Positions 25,362-35,071 are shown, numbered from the stretch's first letter. The stretch is DNA of 64,000 nt from an uncultured Lentisphaeria bacterium (GCA_949282305.1 CASDPB010000011.1:20585-84584), one strand, 5' to 3'. Made by a program: numbers and translations. Notes: generated from the sequence alone by a model not told the origin.

Positions 25362-28300
25362 TTACTTTGCCTGTGCTTTCAGCACCGCATAATTCAGCAT
25401 GAAGAAAGGAGGTCCGGAAACATTGCCGGAATCCGCAGTGTTGGCAATCGTGAGAGAGTTGGCGCCTTCCTTCAGGACTCCTGCCGGAATTTTAAACTTT
25501 TGAATGTTCCAGCCGAAGCGTTTGAACGGATTTTTCCCCTCGAATATGAGATTGCCGTTCATTTCGATTCTGATCGGACACTGTTCTGCGCTGTCGTCGT
25601 CCTGTCCGCAGATGACCAGCTCATACTGCTGATTCAACTTTTCCGCCTGCAAAGGGAAGCCTGCGGTCATTTTCGGGATTTTCGTTTTCTTCCCTTTCAC
25701 GAATGTGGCGAGCCGCTTTTCGCAGCGGTAGGTGTAAAAAAGCGGATTGGCGCCGCCGCCGAAATCGTAGGCTGTCAGCAAAATATCCTTGTCATGCTGA
25801 AAACCAGCTTCTTTTGCAGCATACTGCCGGACCTGTTCCGTGTTTTTCGTGAATATTCCGGAATCAATATTCCCGGCTTTTTCAAGACTCCGGCGGAACA
25901 GATTGAAGAAATTGCGATAGGTGGTCCATTTGTCCAATTCCGGATTCTGTGCGGCGGCGGGATTGTAAATTTGTTCTGCACGTTCTATAATTGCACGGAT
26001 TTTCTGTTGGTTTCTGATGAAGTAAGGAGTGACCTGATAGCCGAATTCATTCATCTTCTGGAGTTCCGCCGTAACCTTCCGTGCCTCCGTCAGACTCTTT
26101 TCGCCGATCAGAGAGCAGAAAGCCTGCCGGATGGAACGTCCGGCGTCGTATGCCTTCGGATTATGCCAGTAGTCTGCAAAAGTCAGAGTCAGCATGAGGA
26201 AATGCGGCTGATTGGTTCCCAGCAGAGCACCGGCGATTTCATTTTCCATTCCCTGATAATACCACTGCGGCCATGCGTTGATTTCTTCCGTGAAAAAGTG
26301 CCAGCGTTCAATATTGGGGCCGCCGCCGAAAATAAGGATGAACGGAGCACGCCCGTAACTTTCTTTTGCCCATTTCAGGTCGGATGGCTTGATTTTTGTG
26401 GAACATACGCTCGGTCCGTTCCAGGTGAATCTGATTTCCGGGGACAGTTTCCTGACCCGTTTCAGATATTCATCGCGGTCATCGGGGTAGGCGGGTGCGG
26501 CTTCCGGACCCCAGTACATCGGCGGACAGAAATAGATTTTTGCCTCCGGGTATTTTTTCCACAGCTTTTCCGTGATTCCGCTTATGAACGCATAATCGGC
26601 ATCGCCGCCGTTCGGATATTTTTCCGTCTCCTTGATATTGCGGGGATAGCGGGCATCATCGTATTGGAACATGAAACTGCCGCCGTTGGAAACAACATTT
26701 TCCGCCTGACGGTAAATGATTTCAAAATCGGCGGGGGAGGAACTGTCTAGCTTTGTCTGCGGAGTCCCTTCAATGGCATGTGTCGTGACACACCACTCAA
26801 TGCCGAGAGAAGTGAAGAGTTCTCCCATTTCCCTGTAATCGGCGATATACTTTTCAGAGGATACTTCTTTCCACTTTTTCCAGTTTCCCCGGATGTCCGT
26901 CATGTCCCATGGGCGAACCAGCAGCATGATGTCAAGTTTGTACAGAAGATGCAGTTTTGCCCATTCCCTTTTGGTTATCTTTTTGAAATCGCTGACACCG
27001 CTCCAGTATCCGCGGTGTTTTGTCGCCGGGTAATCATAAATTTCAGCGGAGCGCACGGCTGGACCGTTCTTTGTTGCATCGGTCAGTTGGAGAAAGGAAC
27101 CTGTCGCCCAGCTCAGACCCGTCTTGTCGAATGCTTTCAAAGTGATCTGCTTTTGTTCTGCATTGGCGCTCAAATAATAGGCCTGTGCTCTGGGATGCCG
27201 GTCTTTGGAAAGCTGCAAGGTAAGATTGACGGCATTCTTCAATGGTGTTTTCCCTACACTGCTTGTGCCGCCGAGTTCCGCGATGCGCTCCTGTATGAAT
27301 TGAATCCGCAGGTCGTCAGCCGCGATTCCGTCGGGGATGATGCGGACATTGTTCAGCGGAATCCATCGTTCGCCGTAAACTGCTTTCTGCGGCGCGGGGT
27401 AGACGGCGCCCATGTAATGCGGGAAAGAGATCGCATATTTTTCCTTTGCCGCAGCCCCCGTGGGTTCTGTCAGTGTTTCAGCGCTGTTTCCCCAGCGGAC
27501 TTCACTTTTTCTGTCACGGTTGATGCCGGAGATCAGAAACAGCCCCTCTTTGAACTTGAATGTATGGACATCCGTCAATCCGGTCTTGAGCGTTGCGGCA
27601 GGTTTGTCGAATTTGCCTTTCCGGAAAATCCGCAGGACACCGGTTTTGCGGTCGATCAGATAAAGTGCGCCTTTTTCGATTACCGGAATGCCGTTTCCGG
27701 GAATCACGAGGTTTGGCGATGCTTCGTTTGTAAAACCGGTCGGTGAGTTCTGAAAAAAGATGTAAGTTTTTCTGCTTGCCCTGCCATATTCCGGGAGTGT
27801 TGCCGCCGCGATGTCCGGGCGCGCATCATCATTGAGGTCGCCGATGGCAATGTCACTGACGATCAGAGGTGTTTTCAATTCGACAAATTCACTCAGTTCT
27901 TTGGGGATGAATTTCATTTTTCCGTAAAACGGTGCATAGTACAGACGGATCAGCGGCTGGCTCTTCACAGTGAAGACGGCATCCATTTCATCGTCCATGT
28001 TCAGATCGCAGAAATATCCTGAATTATTGTTGTTCTGCTGCGGACCGTAAAAATAGCCGTGCTGGATTTTATCCGGGGGAGTGAAACGGCGGAGACAGGC
28101 TCCGTGAAGAATGTCGAATGATGCCCCGTCAGGCTTTAGACTGCCGGTAAAACAATTTGCCGTCCATTGGTTTGCGCTCTGGTTGACGAAGGCGGTCTTG
28201 AACTGATCGTCCGGATTGAAAATGAAGATTCTCTGTCTGCTGCCCGTTACAAGAATATAAGTTTTTCCGCCGGCGGTTCCCGTATTCAGATTACTGCTTC

Positions 28301-28550
28301 CGGCACCGTCCTGAATTGCCGTGACAATATCCGCTTTTCCCGTGGCGCTTCCTTTGCCTCCGAGATAAATTTCCAGCTGCTCTTTTCCATTTTGAACCGT
28401 GAGCAGAATGACATCCGGCTGTTTGTCGCTGTTGACGTCGGCAAGCTCCGATTTCAGAATCTTTGATTGCGGTGTCAGGTTTCCGGCTGTCAGGTGCGCA
28501 ATGCACAGAAGCAAGCCTGAAAAAATTATGATCCCTTTGCTGATACACAT
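25362..28550 (-). CDS. Secreted GH84-like beta-N-acetylglucosaminidase with N-terminal FG-GAP-like domain
   Basis: About 1062 residues. A signal peptide (residues 1-22) is followed by an FG-GAP/VCBS-like region (about 30-350) with repeated Asp-rich loops (DVNSDKQPD, DLNMDDEMD, DLNDDARPD). A GH20b-like domain follows at about 385-500, and then a TIM barrel (about 510-810) resembling GH84 hexosaminidases. The adjacent acidic pair Asp631-Asp632 (QYDDARYP) and the WNGPSV strand match that family, which acts by substrate-assisted catalysis on N-acetylglucosaminides such as mucin glycans. A C-terminal beta domain ends the protein. The ATG at 28550 has GAAAGG upstream; 28568 and 28598 are alternative starts. 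It is downstream of a pseudopilin and a GntR-like regulator. Confidence 0.8.
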   Translation of the reverse strand: MCISKGIIIFSGLLLCIAHLTAGNLTPQSKILKSELADVNSDKQPDVILLTVQNGKEQLEIYLGGKGSATGKADIVTAIQDGAGSSNLNTGTAGGKTYILVTGSRQRIFIFNPDDQFKTAFVNQSANQWTANCFTGSLKPDGASFDILHGACLRRFTPPDKIQHGYFYGPQQNNNNSGYFCDLNMDDEMDAVFTVKSQPLIRLYYAPFYGKMKFIPKELSEFVELKTPLIVSDIAIGDLNDDARPDIAAATLPEYGRASRKTYIFFQNSPTGFTNEASPNLVIPGNGIPVIEKGALYLIDRKTGVLRIFRKGKFDKPAATLKTGLTDVHTFKFKEGLFLISGINRDRKSEVRWGNSAETLTEPTGAAAKEKYAISFPHYMGAVYPAPQKAVYGERWIPLNNVRIIPDGIAADDLRIQFIQERIAELGGTSSVGKTPLKNAVNLTLQLSKDRHPRAQAYYLSANAEQKQITLKAFDKTGLSWATGSFLQLTDATKNGPAVRSAEIYDYPATKHRGYWSGVSDFKKITKREWAKLHLLYKLDIMLLVRPWDMTDIRGNWKKWKEVSSEKYIADYREMGELFTSLGIEWCVTTHAIEGTPQTKLDSSSPADFEIIYRQAENVVSNGGSFMFQYDDARYPRNIKETEKYPNGGDADYAFISGITEKLWKKYPEAKIYFCPPMYWGPEAAPAYPDDRDEYLKRVRKLSPEIRFTWNGPSVCSTKIKPSDLKWAKESYGRAPFILIFGGGPNIERWHFFTEEINAWPQWYYQGMENEIAGALLGTNQPHFLMLTLTFADYWHNPKAYDAGRSIRQAFCSLIGEKSLTEARKVTAELQKMNEFGYQVTPYFIRNQQKIRAIIERAEQIYNPAAAQNPELDKWTTYRNFFNLFRRSLEKAGNIDSGIFTKNTEQVRQYAAKEAGFQHDKDILLTAYDFGGGANPLFYTYRCEKRLATFVKGKKTKIPKMTAGFPLQAEKLNQQYELVICGQDDDSAEQCPIRIEMNGNLIFEGKNPFKRFGWNIQKFKIPAGVLKEGANSLTIANTADSGNVSGPPFFMLNYAVLKAQAK

Positions 28551-28587
28551 GTATATGCACCTTTCCATGTTATTGTTCCGTTCTTTC

Positions 28588-29361
28588 TTACTTGTCATAC
28601 CACATGCCGGTATTTGCGATGTTTTTCACCGGTTCGGATATGTACTGCATCAGGAAAAAGAGCTGGTCGCCGTTGTTCAGACCGTAACTGCCGCTCCATT
28701 TCGCATACGCTTTTTTTGCAATGTTTTTCAGGGAACGGACTGCTCCGTTTTCAAAACCTGCGAGAAATGTCCAGTTATGTGGAAATGTCGGATAGACTCC
28801 CGCATACGGGGAACAATAGAGCAGTGCTCCGTTTGGATAGTTGCCCAGTCTGTATCCCCAGCGGTTTTTATCTGAATTGATATTGGCATAGGTGCCTTTG
28901 ATATCAGTGGCTCTCAGATTGTAGGAGGCGTTGAAAAAAACATCTTTCTGCTGAGGGCAATGTTTTAAATTATAAGAGACTTTCTGTCCCCCGGTGATGT
29001 AATCCGGTTTTTTCCAGCCGGGGCATTGCAGTGCCCCGGGAGAAACATATTTGCTTTCCGTGAATAAGCCTGCTACTGTAGTTCTGCACCATATGCCATT
29101 CTGATAAACCAGATATGCCCGCTGCCACGCTGCTGCAATGCTGTTGCTGTGAGTTTCCGTGGGTCCGTATTCTTTGTTGTCGACCGAATAGGAGGATATT
29201 CCAGTAAGAATTTGCCTCATGTTTCCTGTACATGCGGCAACTTTCGCCTTTTCCTTCGCCACATTGAGTGCAGGCAGGAGCATTGCGGCAAGTATGGCGA
29301 TGATCGCTATTACAACTAGAAGTTCTATCAATGTGAAGGTTTCCCTGTACGGCTTTTTCAT
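28588..29361 (-). CDS. Pseudopilin (prepilin-type N-terminal domain)
   Basis: A 257-residue pilin-like protein with a short leader of eight residues (MKKPYRET) and then [20 protein letters not shown] as the conserved hydrophobic helix. The usual Glu5 is present, but the residue before the helix Phe is Thr instead of Gly. The C-terminal domain is unlike the other two pseudopilins here; instead of a DGH motif it has a NNGDQLFFL segment. AAGGAGATG precedes the ATG. It lies between a GntR/LacI-like regulator (12-nt gap) and the GH84 gene, in one operon. Confidence 0.88.
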   Translation of the reverse strand: MKKPYRETFTLIELLVVIAIIAILAAMLLPALNVAKEKAKVAACTGNMRQILTGISSYSVDNKEYGPTETHSNSIAAAWQRAYLVYQNGIWCRTTVAGLFTESKYVSPGALQCPGWKKPDYITGGQKVSYNLKHCPQQKDVFFNASYNLRATDIKGTYANINSDKNRWGYRLGNYPNGALLYCSPYAGVYPTFPHNWTFLAGFENGAVRSLKNIAKKAYAKWSGSYGLNNGDQLFFLMQYISEPVKNIANTGMWYDK

Positions 29362-29373
29362 GCAAACATCTCC

Positions 29374-30447
29374 TTATGTGTTGTTTGTCTTTTCATGGAA
29401 AGGCAGATTCCTGAGCTGGTGGGGGACGAAGATTCTGCATCCCGTCTCCCAAAGGTGCTCGTAAGCGACTTCCGCGACATGGCGGAAGTTCTCCACAACG
29501 GTCGGGATCGCGATTCCGGAGTGCTGCGGGGATTCCTCATTGTCGAAATCGCCGTAGAAATAATCGCGGTTGAGTCTGTAAGAGCGTTCCCGCAGGAAAT
29601 TCAGGACGGCGCCGGTCATCTCCGCGGAGGAGGAGAGCAGCAGGGCAGGGGAGGCGCCTGACCTGCGCGAGTCAAATTCCGCAAGCTGTTCGCGGTTATA
29701 AGGTTCGTTATGCTGTTTGAACTCGATCAGACGGAAGAACCGGCGGTGTTTTTCACATGCGTCCATGAAGCCCGTGCGCCGTTCCGTCCAGACGAAGCGG
29801 TTGGAACGTTCCTCGACGAATGGCATGTCGAGAAGTCCGACGGGAGTGTTTTCCGGCAGGTTCGAGAGGAATGCGTCCGCAAGATCGAATGCCGCCCGGC
29901 GATGGTTGATCGAGACGAAATCGCAGTCGGGATAGCAGCGGTTCAGCAGCAGAAAGCGGCTTCGGTCGCCGACAACCCGGACGGCACGTTCAAAGTCTTC
30001 AGGCGAGAGGTTGTTCCAGAGAATCCGTCGATAGCGGCGGAGGATTTCCGGTGTCTGCAGGACATCCGTCACGTTGAGAATCCGGCGCTTTTCTTCGGGC
30101 ACAAGCTGGAAAAGCCGTCCGAACATGGAATAGAAATTGAGCTCGGAGTTCCATTCCGCGAGATGTGTCATAAGCAGTTCGATGTGAACGATGAATGCCG
30201 CCTTGTCCTCAATCTCCGGAGCATCGGGGACAAACGTTCCGCCGCGCTGCGCCGCCTTGAGCAGTCCTTCGCGCAGGAGTTCGCCCACCGCCCTGTTGAC
30301 CGTCGCGCGCGTGACGCCGTAACGTTCGACGAGTTCTTCTCGCGACGGGAGTTTGTCGCCGGGCTTCAGGACGCCCTGCCGGAGCATCGCATGGAGCTCG
30401 TTGATGATCTTCTGATATTTTGGTACAAACCCGGTTTCCGCAGTCAT
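29374..30447 (-). CDS. GntR-family regulator with LacI-like effector domain
   Basis: A 357-residue regulator. The N-terminal GntR winged helix (about 8-75) contains KLPSREELVERYGVTRATVNRAV. The C-terminal ~270 residues resemble a degenerate LacI/sugar-binding-protein fold, in the style of AraR-type GntR proteins. It would sense a sugar released by the downstream hexosaminidase and control the regulator-pseudopilin-GH84 operon. The ATG at 30447 has AGGTGG upstream and a near-consensus promoter at 30472-30499. The effector is unknown. Confidence 0.85.
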   Translation of the reverse strand: MTAETGFVPKYQKIINELHAMLRQGVLKPGDKLPSREELVERYGVTRATVNRAVGELLREGLLKAAQRGGTFVPDAPEIEDKAAFIVHIELLMTHLAEWNSELNFYSMFGRLFQLVPEEKRRILNVTDVLQTPEILRRYRRILWNNLSPEDFERAVRVVGDRSRFLLLNRCYPDCDFVSINHRRAAFDLADAFLSNLPENTPVGLLDMPFVEERSNRFVWTERRTGFMDACEKHRRFFRLIEFKQHNEPYNREQLAEFDSRRSGASPALLLSSSAEMTGAVLNFLRERSYRLNRDYFYGDFDNEESPQHSGIAIPTVVENFRHVAEVAYEHLWETGCRIFVPHQLRNLPFHEKTNNT

Positions 30448-30471
30448 GATCCACCTTTCGTTCTTGTATTA

Positions 30472-30499
30472 ATTATAATCAAAAATGAAAGATTGTCAA
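30472..30499 (-). promoter_or_regulatory. Consensus sigma-70 promoter of the GntR-pseudopilin-GH84 operon
   Basis: On the minus strand a perfect TTGACA (30494-30499), a 16-nt spacer and a perfect TATAAT (30472-30477). An A/T-rich imperfect dyad (TTGTATTAATTATAATCAA on the plus strand) overlaps the -10, which is a likely site for the GntR protein itself. Confidence 0.75.
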
Positions 30500-30593
30500 G
30501 ACTGCAAAAGAATATTTTTTAATAAAAAGATAGTTTTTTGACAGGCACGAAAAAAGGGGGAAAGAACAGACATATTCGTGGGAATGAGAAATG

Positions 30594-30626
30594 AAAAAAG
30601 CGCACCACCTTGCGGGTGGTGCGCTT
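30594..30626 (-). terminator. Rho-independent terminator of nifJ
   Basis: A perfect 12-bp stem (AAGCGCACCACC and GGTGGTGCGCTT) with a 5-nt loop, followed on the minus strand by TTTTTT. It lies 22 nt beyond the nifJ stop. Confidence 0.9.
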
Positions 30627-30647
30627 GAGAAGCAGCTCTGATTCAGA

Positions 30648-33600
30648 TTACTTCATGAGTTCGCCGACCTGCTTGTAGAATTCCATACGGCGTGCGGCGT
30701 CCGCTTCCGCTTTCTTGTACAGCTCTTCCGCATCGGCGGGTGCTGTCTTGAGAAGGGATTTGTAACGGCCTTCGCTGCGGATGAATTCCTGGAAGTTGCC
30801 TGTCGGGGCCTTGGCATCCCAGGTGAACGGCTTGTCGCCGTTGTTCGGGTTGAAGCGGTAGAGCGGCCAGTAACCGCAATCCACGGCGCGCTTCTGTTCG
30901 ACCTGAGTCTTGCTCATATCGATGCCGTGTGCGATACACGGAGCGTATGCCATGATGATGGACGGTCCCTTGTGGGCTTCCGCTTCCTGGAAGGCTTTGA
31001 GTGTCTGGAGTCTGTCCGCACCCATGGAGATGGAGGCGACGTAGACATATCCGTAGCTCATGCACATGAAGCCGAGGTTCTTCTTGGCAAGGTGTTTACC
31101 GCCTGTCGCGAATTTCGCAACAGCCGCGATCGGGGTGGACTTGGATGCCTGTCCGCCGGTGTTGGAGTAAACTTCCGTGTCGAGGACGAGAATATTGACA
31201 TCGCGTCCGGAAGCCACGACGTGGTCGAGTCCTCCGTAACCGATGTCATACGCCCATCCGTCGCCGCCGAGAATCCAGACGGACTTGTCGACGAAGTAGT
31301 CCTGGAGTTCCTGAATCTTTTCAAGAATGACCTTGCCTTCGGGGCAGGCGTTCCTGATGGCTTCCGGCAACGCCGCTTTCACGGCATTCTGCGCGGCAAC
31401 GGCTTCCGGCCCTTTGGAATCCCAGAGCTCCATTGCCTTGCCGAGAACGTTTTTGAGGGAGTCGCAGGCATTTTCACATGCGAGAACCTTTTCCACATTG
31501 AGTTTGAGAATCGCACGGTTCTGATCCACGGAAAGCCTCATGCCCAGACCGAATTCGGCATTGTCCTCGAACAGGGAGTTCGCCCAGCTCGGTCCTCTGC
31601 CTTCTTTGGTTGTGGTATAGGGAATGGTCGGGAATGTTCCGCCGTAGATGGAGGAGCATCCAGTCGCATTCGCGATGATCATATTGCTGCCGAAGAGCTG
31701 GCTCATGAGTTTGACATACGGTGTTTCGCCGCATCCCGCGCAGGCGCCGGAGAACTCGAACAGCGGTTTCTTGAACATGGCGCCCTTGACGGTCGTCGGA
31801 GCGAAAGAACCGAGAACATCGTCGGGGAGAGAATCGAAGAACTTCTCGTTGGCATTTTCGCCGGCGGCACGCTCTTTTTCGAGCGTGGACCAGGTGAGAG
31901 CTCTCTTTTCCGGCTTGGTCGGGCAGGTTTCAAGGCAGACGCCGCATCCCGTGCAGTCTTCGATATAGACCTGAATCTTGAAGTTGTAAGCCGGATCTTT
32001 CTTCGGTTTGGACTCAATGGTCTTGAAGGATGCCGGAGCATTTGCCAGATCTTTGGGATCGATGAGCTTGGCTCTGATCGCTGCATGCGGGCAGGACATG
32101 GTGCACATGTTGCACTGAATGCAGTTGTCGGAGTTCCAGACCGGAACGCGCGGAGCGATACCGCGTTTTTCGAGACAGCTTGTGCCGGTCGGAAGTGTGC
32201 CGTCAACGGACATCGCGGATACCGGAACTTCATCGCCCTTGAGGTGCATCAGCGGCTTGATGATGGATTTCGCAAACGGAATCGCATCGTCGCTGATGAG
32301 CTGCGGCGGAACGTAGCAGGACACGCCGTCGAGAGACGCCGGAACCTTGACTTCCTGACAGGCATCGACAGCCAGATCGATCAGTTTCAGGTTCATGTTG
32401 ACAACTTCGTCGCCTTTTTTCTTGAAGGTCTTCTTCGTCATTTCCTGCATGCCGACGTAAGCCTTGTCGAACGGAACGATGCCGGAAACCTTGAAGTATG
32501 CCACCATCATGACGGTGTTCGCGCCTTTGCCGCGGAGACCGGGCTGGCTCTTGATGATCGCTTCCGCGTTGATGTTATAGAACTTGATCTTTTTGTTGAT
32601 GATCGTTTCCTGCATGTCGCGGGTCAGCTTCGAGAACACTTCATCGTTGCTATAATGGCTGTTCAGCAGGAATGTTCCGCCTTCCTTGATGCCTTTGAGG
32701 AGATCATAGCGCCCGATATAGGAGGCGCTGGAACAGGAGACGAAATCGGGAGAGGTGATGAGATAGGTGCTCTTGATCGGCCTGTCGCCGAAACGGAGAT
32801 GGGATACCGTCACACCGTAGGATTTCTTGGAATCGTAGGAGAAGTAAGCCTGGGCATACTTGTCGGTGTTGTCGCCGATGATCTTGATGGAGCTCTTGTT
32901 TGCTCCGACGGTTCCATCGCCGCCGAGACCCCAGAACATGCAGTTCGTGGTGCCTTCCGGTTCGGTCGTGATCTCTTCCTCAATTTTGAGAGAGAGGTTG
33001 GTGACGTCGTCGTCAATACCGACCGTGAAACCGTGGAAACCGCCTCTTTCAAGGTGTTTGTAAACTGCGAGAACCATGGATGGCGTGAACTCCTTGGAGG
33101 AGAGTCCGTAACGTCCGCCGATGATGTAAAGTCCCATTCCTTCGAGAGCGACCTTGACATCGAGGAACAGAGGTTCGCCGATTGCGCCCGGCTCTTTGGT
33201 TCTGTCGAGAACCGCGACTCTCTTGGCTGTTTTCGGAACAAGCGCCTTGATGGCTTCCACGGAGAACGGACGGAACAGACGGACTTTGATCAGTCCGTAT
33301 TTCGTGCCGCGTTTCGCGTTGAGGTATTCAATTGTTTCTTCGATGGTTTCGCAGCTGGAACCCATCGAAACGATGATGTCGGTGGCATCCGGTGCGCCGA
33401 CATAGTCGAAGAGGTGCATCGGCCTGCCGGTGACGGCGGCGACTTTGTCCATGTATTCCTGAACGATTGCGGGAAGTTCGTTGTAGAACTTGTTGACCGT
33501 TTCGCGTCCCTGGAAGTAGACGTCGGGATTCTGGGCGCCGACTTTGCAGATCGGTTTTTCAGGGCGGATGCCTCTGTCGCGGAACTCCTGAATATATTTG

Positions 33601-34190
33601 GGTTCAACGAGCTTTGCAATATCTTCGTAAGAGATTTCTTCGATCTTGTGAAGCTCATGGGATGTGCGGAAACCGTCGAAGAAAGCGAGGAACGGAACCT
33701 TGCTCTTGAGAGTTGCGAGGTGGGCGACGAGCGCCATGTCCATTTCTTCCTGGACGGAAGCAGCGGAGGTCAGCGCGAAACCGGTGTTTCTGCATGCCAT
33801 GACGTCGGAATGATCGCCGAAGATTGCGAGAGACTGACAGGCGAGAGAACGCGCCGTCACATGGAAGACGCAGGGGAGCATTTCGCCCGCGATCTTATAC
33901 ATATTCGGAATCATGAGGAGCAGTCCCTGAGAAGCGGTATAGGTGCTTGTCAGAGAACCTGCGGCAAGAGCTCCGTGCACGGCGCCCGCGGCACCGGCTT
34001 CGGACTGCATTTCCATGACGGAAACTTCTTTTCCCCAGATGTTTTTCTTTCCCTGGCTTGCCCACTCGTCAACGTATTCGCCCATTGTCGAAGACGGAGT
34101 AATGGGATAAATGGCTGCAACTTCGCTCAATGCGTAAGCCACATGCGCGGCGGCGTAATTGCCGTCTACTGTAATTTTTTTCCCGGACAT
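30648..34190 (-). CDS. nifJ: Pyruvate:ferredoxin (flavodoxin) oxidoreductase
   Basis: A single-chain homodimeric-type PFOR of 1180 residues, the normal NifJ length. It converts pyruvate and CoA to acetyl-CoA and CO2 while reducing ferredoxin, a hallmark of anaerobic metabolism. Visible domains in order: the N-terminal pyrimidine-binding YPITPSSTMGE near residue 29; two [4Fe-4S] ferredoxin clusters (CIQCNMCTMSCP and CTGCGVCLETCP, about 690-760); the GACAGCGETPY cysteines of the proximal cluster; and the TPP-binding GGDGWAYDIGYGG region near 970. AAGGAG lies before the ATG. Monocistronic, with a clear promoter (34277-34305) and terminator. Confidence 0.96.
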   Translation of the reverse strand: MSGKKITVDGNYAAAHVAYALSEVAAIYPITPSSTMGEYVDEWASQGKKNIWGKEVSVMEMQSEAGAAGAVHGALAAGSLTSTYTASQGLLLMIPNMYKIAGEMLPCVFHVTARSLACQSLAIFGDHSDVMACRNTGFALTSAASVQEEMDMALVAHLATLKSKVPFLAFFDGFRTSHELHKIEEISYEDIAKLVEPKYIQEFRDRGIRPEKPICKVGAQNPDVYFQGRETVNKFYNELPAIVQEYMDKVAAVTGRPMHLFDYVGAPDATDIIVSMGSSCETIEETIEYLNAKRGTKYGLIKVRLFRPFSVEAIKALVPKTAKRVAVLDRTKEPGAIGEPLFLDVKVALEGMGLYIIGGRYGLSSKEFTPSMVLAVYKHLERGGFHGFTVGIDDDVTNLSLKIEEEITTEPEGTTNCMFWGLGGDGTVGANKSSIKIIGDNTDKYAQAYFSYDSKKSYGVTVSHLRFGDRPIKSTYLITSPDFVSCSSASYIGRYDLLKGIKEGGTFLLNSHYSNDEVFSKLTRDMQETIINKKIKFYNINAEAIIKSQPGLRGKGANTVMMVAYFKVSGIVPFDKAYVGMQEMTKKTFKKKGDEVVNMNLKLIDLAVDACQEVKVPASLDGVSCYVPPQLISDDAIPFAKSIIKPLMHLKGDEVPVSAMSVDGTLPTGTSCLEKRGIAPRVPVWNSDNCIQCNMCTMSCPHAAIRAKLIDPKDLANAPASFKTIESKPKKDPAYNFKIQVYIEDCTGCGVCLETCPTKPEKRALTWSTLEKERAAGENANEKFFDSLPDDVLGSFAPTTVKGAMFKKPLFEFSGACAGCGETPYVKLMSQLFGSNMIIANATGCSSIYGGTFPTIPYTTTKEGRGPSWANSLFEDNAEFGLGMRLSVDQNRAILKLNVEKVLACENACDSLKNVLGKAMELWDSKGPEAVAAQNAVKAALPEAIRNACPEGKVILEKIQELQDYFVDKSVWILGGDGWAYDIGYGGLDHVVASGRDVNILVLDTEVYSNTGGQASKSTPIAAVAKFATGGKHLAKKNLGFMCMSYGYVYVASISMGADRLQTLKAFQEAEAHKGPSIIMAYAPCIAHGIDMSKTQVEQKRAVDCGYWPLYRFNPNNGDKPFTWDAKAPTGNFQEFIRSEGRYKSLLKTAPADAEELYKKAEADAARRMEFYKQVGELMK

Positions 34191-34276
34191 CAGTGTTATC
34201 TCCTTAACATTCGGTTATATGGTTTAGGGTATTGAAAAATACTATTTTTATAATTCATTCTACAAATATGGCTGTT

Positions 34277-34305
34277 AAGATACACCGCGTTCTTTCGATT
34301 GTCAA
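34277..34305 (-). promoter_or_regulatory. Promoter of nifJ
   Basis: On the minus strand a perfect TTGACA (34300-34305), a 17-nt spacer and TATCTT (34277-34282). It implies a 5' untranslated region of about 80 nt. Confidence 0.6.
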
Positions 34306-34478
34306 CAGGGGATTTGAAATATTTCTTTTCTCTTTGAGAAAAAATCCCGACGATGCACCGCATTGCGCGGCGGTGATTCTTTTTCCTCCGCAATTTTGAG
34401 AGGGGGATTTGCATTTCCGGAAAAGAATGGTATGTTTGACTTCGGTTCAGACAAATCAACATGACAAAGAGGGAATTT

Positions 34479-35033
34479 ATGTGGAATAAAATCTTTTTCG
34501 GACAGGACATCGTCGGCGGCATTACAAAATGGGGGCTTTTCTGGCGCGGTGTCGTTGTTATGGCGTTCGGGGCGATTTTCGCGTTCAAGCCGTTTTTCAC
34601 TGCGATCAATCTCGGATTTCTTACGGGATTCCTGATGGCTCTCAGCGGCATCTGGATCATGATCAGCGCGTTCACAAGGGAGGAGAAGCGCACGGCGTGG
34701 TTCTTCTACGGGTTTCTGCTGACAGTTGCCGGAGCATTGCTGCTGTATAATCCGGTTGCGGAAATCATCTTTCTCGCATGGTGCATCGCGACATTCTTCC
34801 TGTCCTCCGGCGTGATCGGGATTTCAATTTCTTCTGCGATCAGCACGGACTCCGTCAATAAGACGTTCAACATCATCAGCTGTCTGCTGAGTATTCTGGT
34901 CGGGCTCTTTCTGCTGTTCGCGCCGGTTTTCGCGTTCGCGCAGCTGGTTCTGGTGACGGGAATTGTCCTGCTGGCGGAGGGGCTGCTTTTCGTGATTTTC
35001 TCATTCTTCATGCCGAAGGAAATCCAACAGTAA
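34479..35033 (+). CDS. HdeD/DUF308-family membrane protein
   Basis: A 184-residue integral membrane protein with about six hydrophobic segments. The layout of paired helices (for example FGAIFAFKPF and LLTVAGALLLYNP) fits the HdeD/DUF308 family, in which E. coli HdeD is linked to acid resistance. Its function outside enterobacteria is not settled. I choose the ATG at 34479 because AGAGGG lies just upstream; an in-frame ATG at 34461 adds six residues. A terminator follows at 35044-35071. Confidence 0.75.
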   Translation: MWNKIFFGQDIVGGITKWGLFWRGVVVMAFGAIFAFKPFFTAINLGFLTGFLMALSGIWIMISAFTREEKRTAWFFYGFLLTVAGALLLYNPVAEIIFLAWCIATFFLSSGVIGISISSAISTDSVNKTFNIISCLLSILVGLFLLFAPVFAFAQLVLVTGIVLLAEGLLFVIFSFFMPKEIQQ

Positions 35034-35043
35034 TTCCTACGGA

Positions 35044-35071
35044 GGGACCTGAACCGGTCAGGTCCCTTTTT
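35044..35071 (+). terminator. Rho-independent terminator of the HdeD-like gene
   Basis: A 9-bp stem GGGACCTGA / TCAGGTCCC with a 5-nt loop, followed by TTTTT. The right arm contains the stop codon of the convergent DUF1848 gene, so the two 3' ends overlap. Confidence 0.85.

Noticed and set aside
30927..34235. 1102-codon open frame antisense to nifJ
   Set aside because: It covers nifJ from end to end in the opposite strand, is explained by codon bias of the real gene, and its translation shows no family or domain. Similar long antisense frames over the antiporter and the locus 3 hydrolases were rejected for the same reason.
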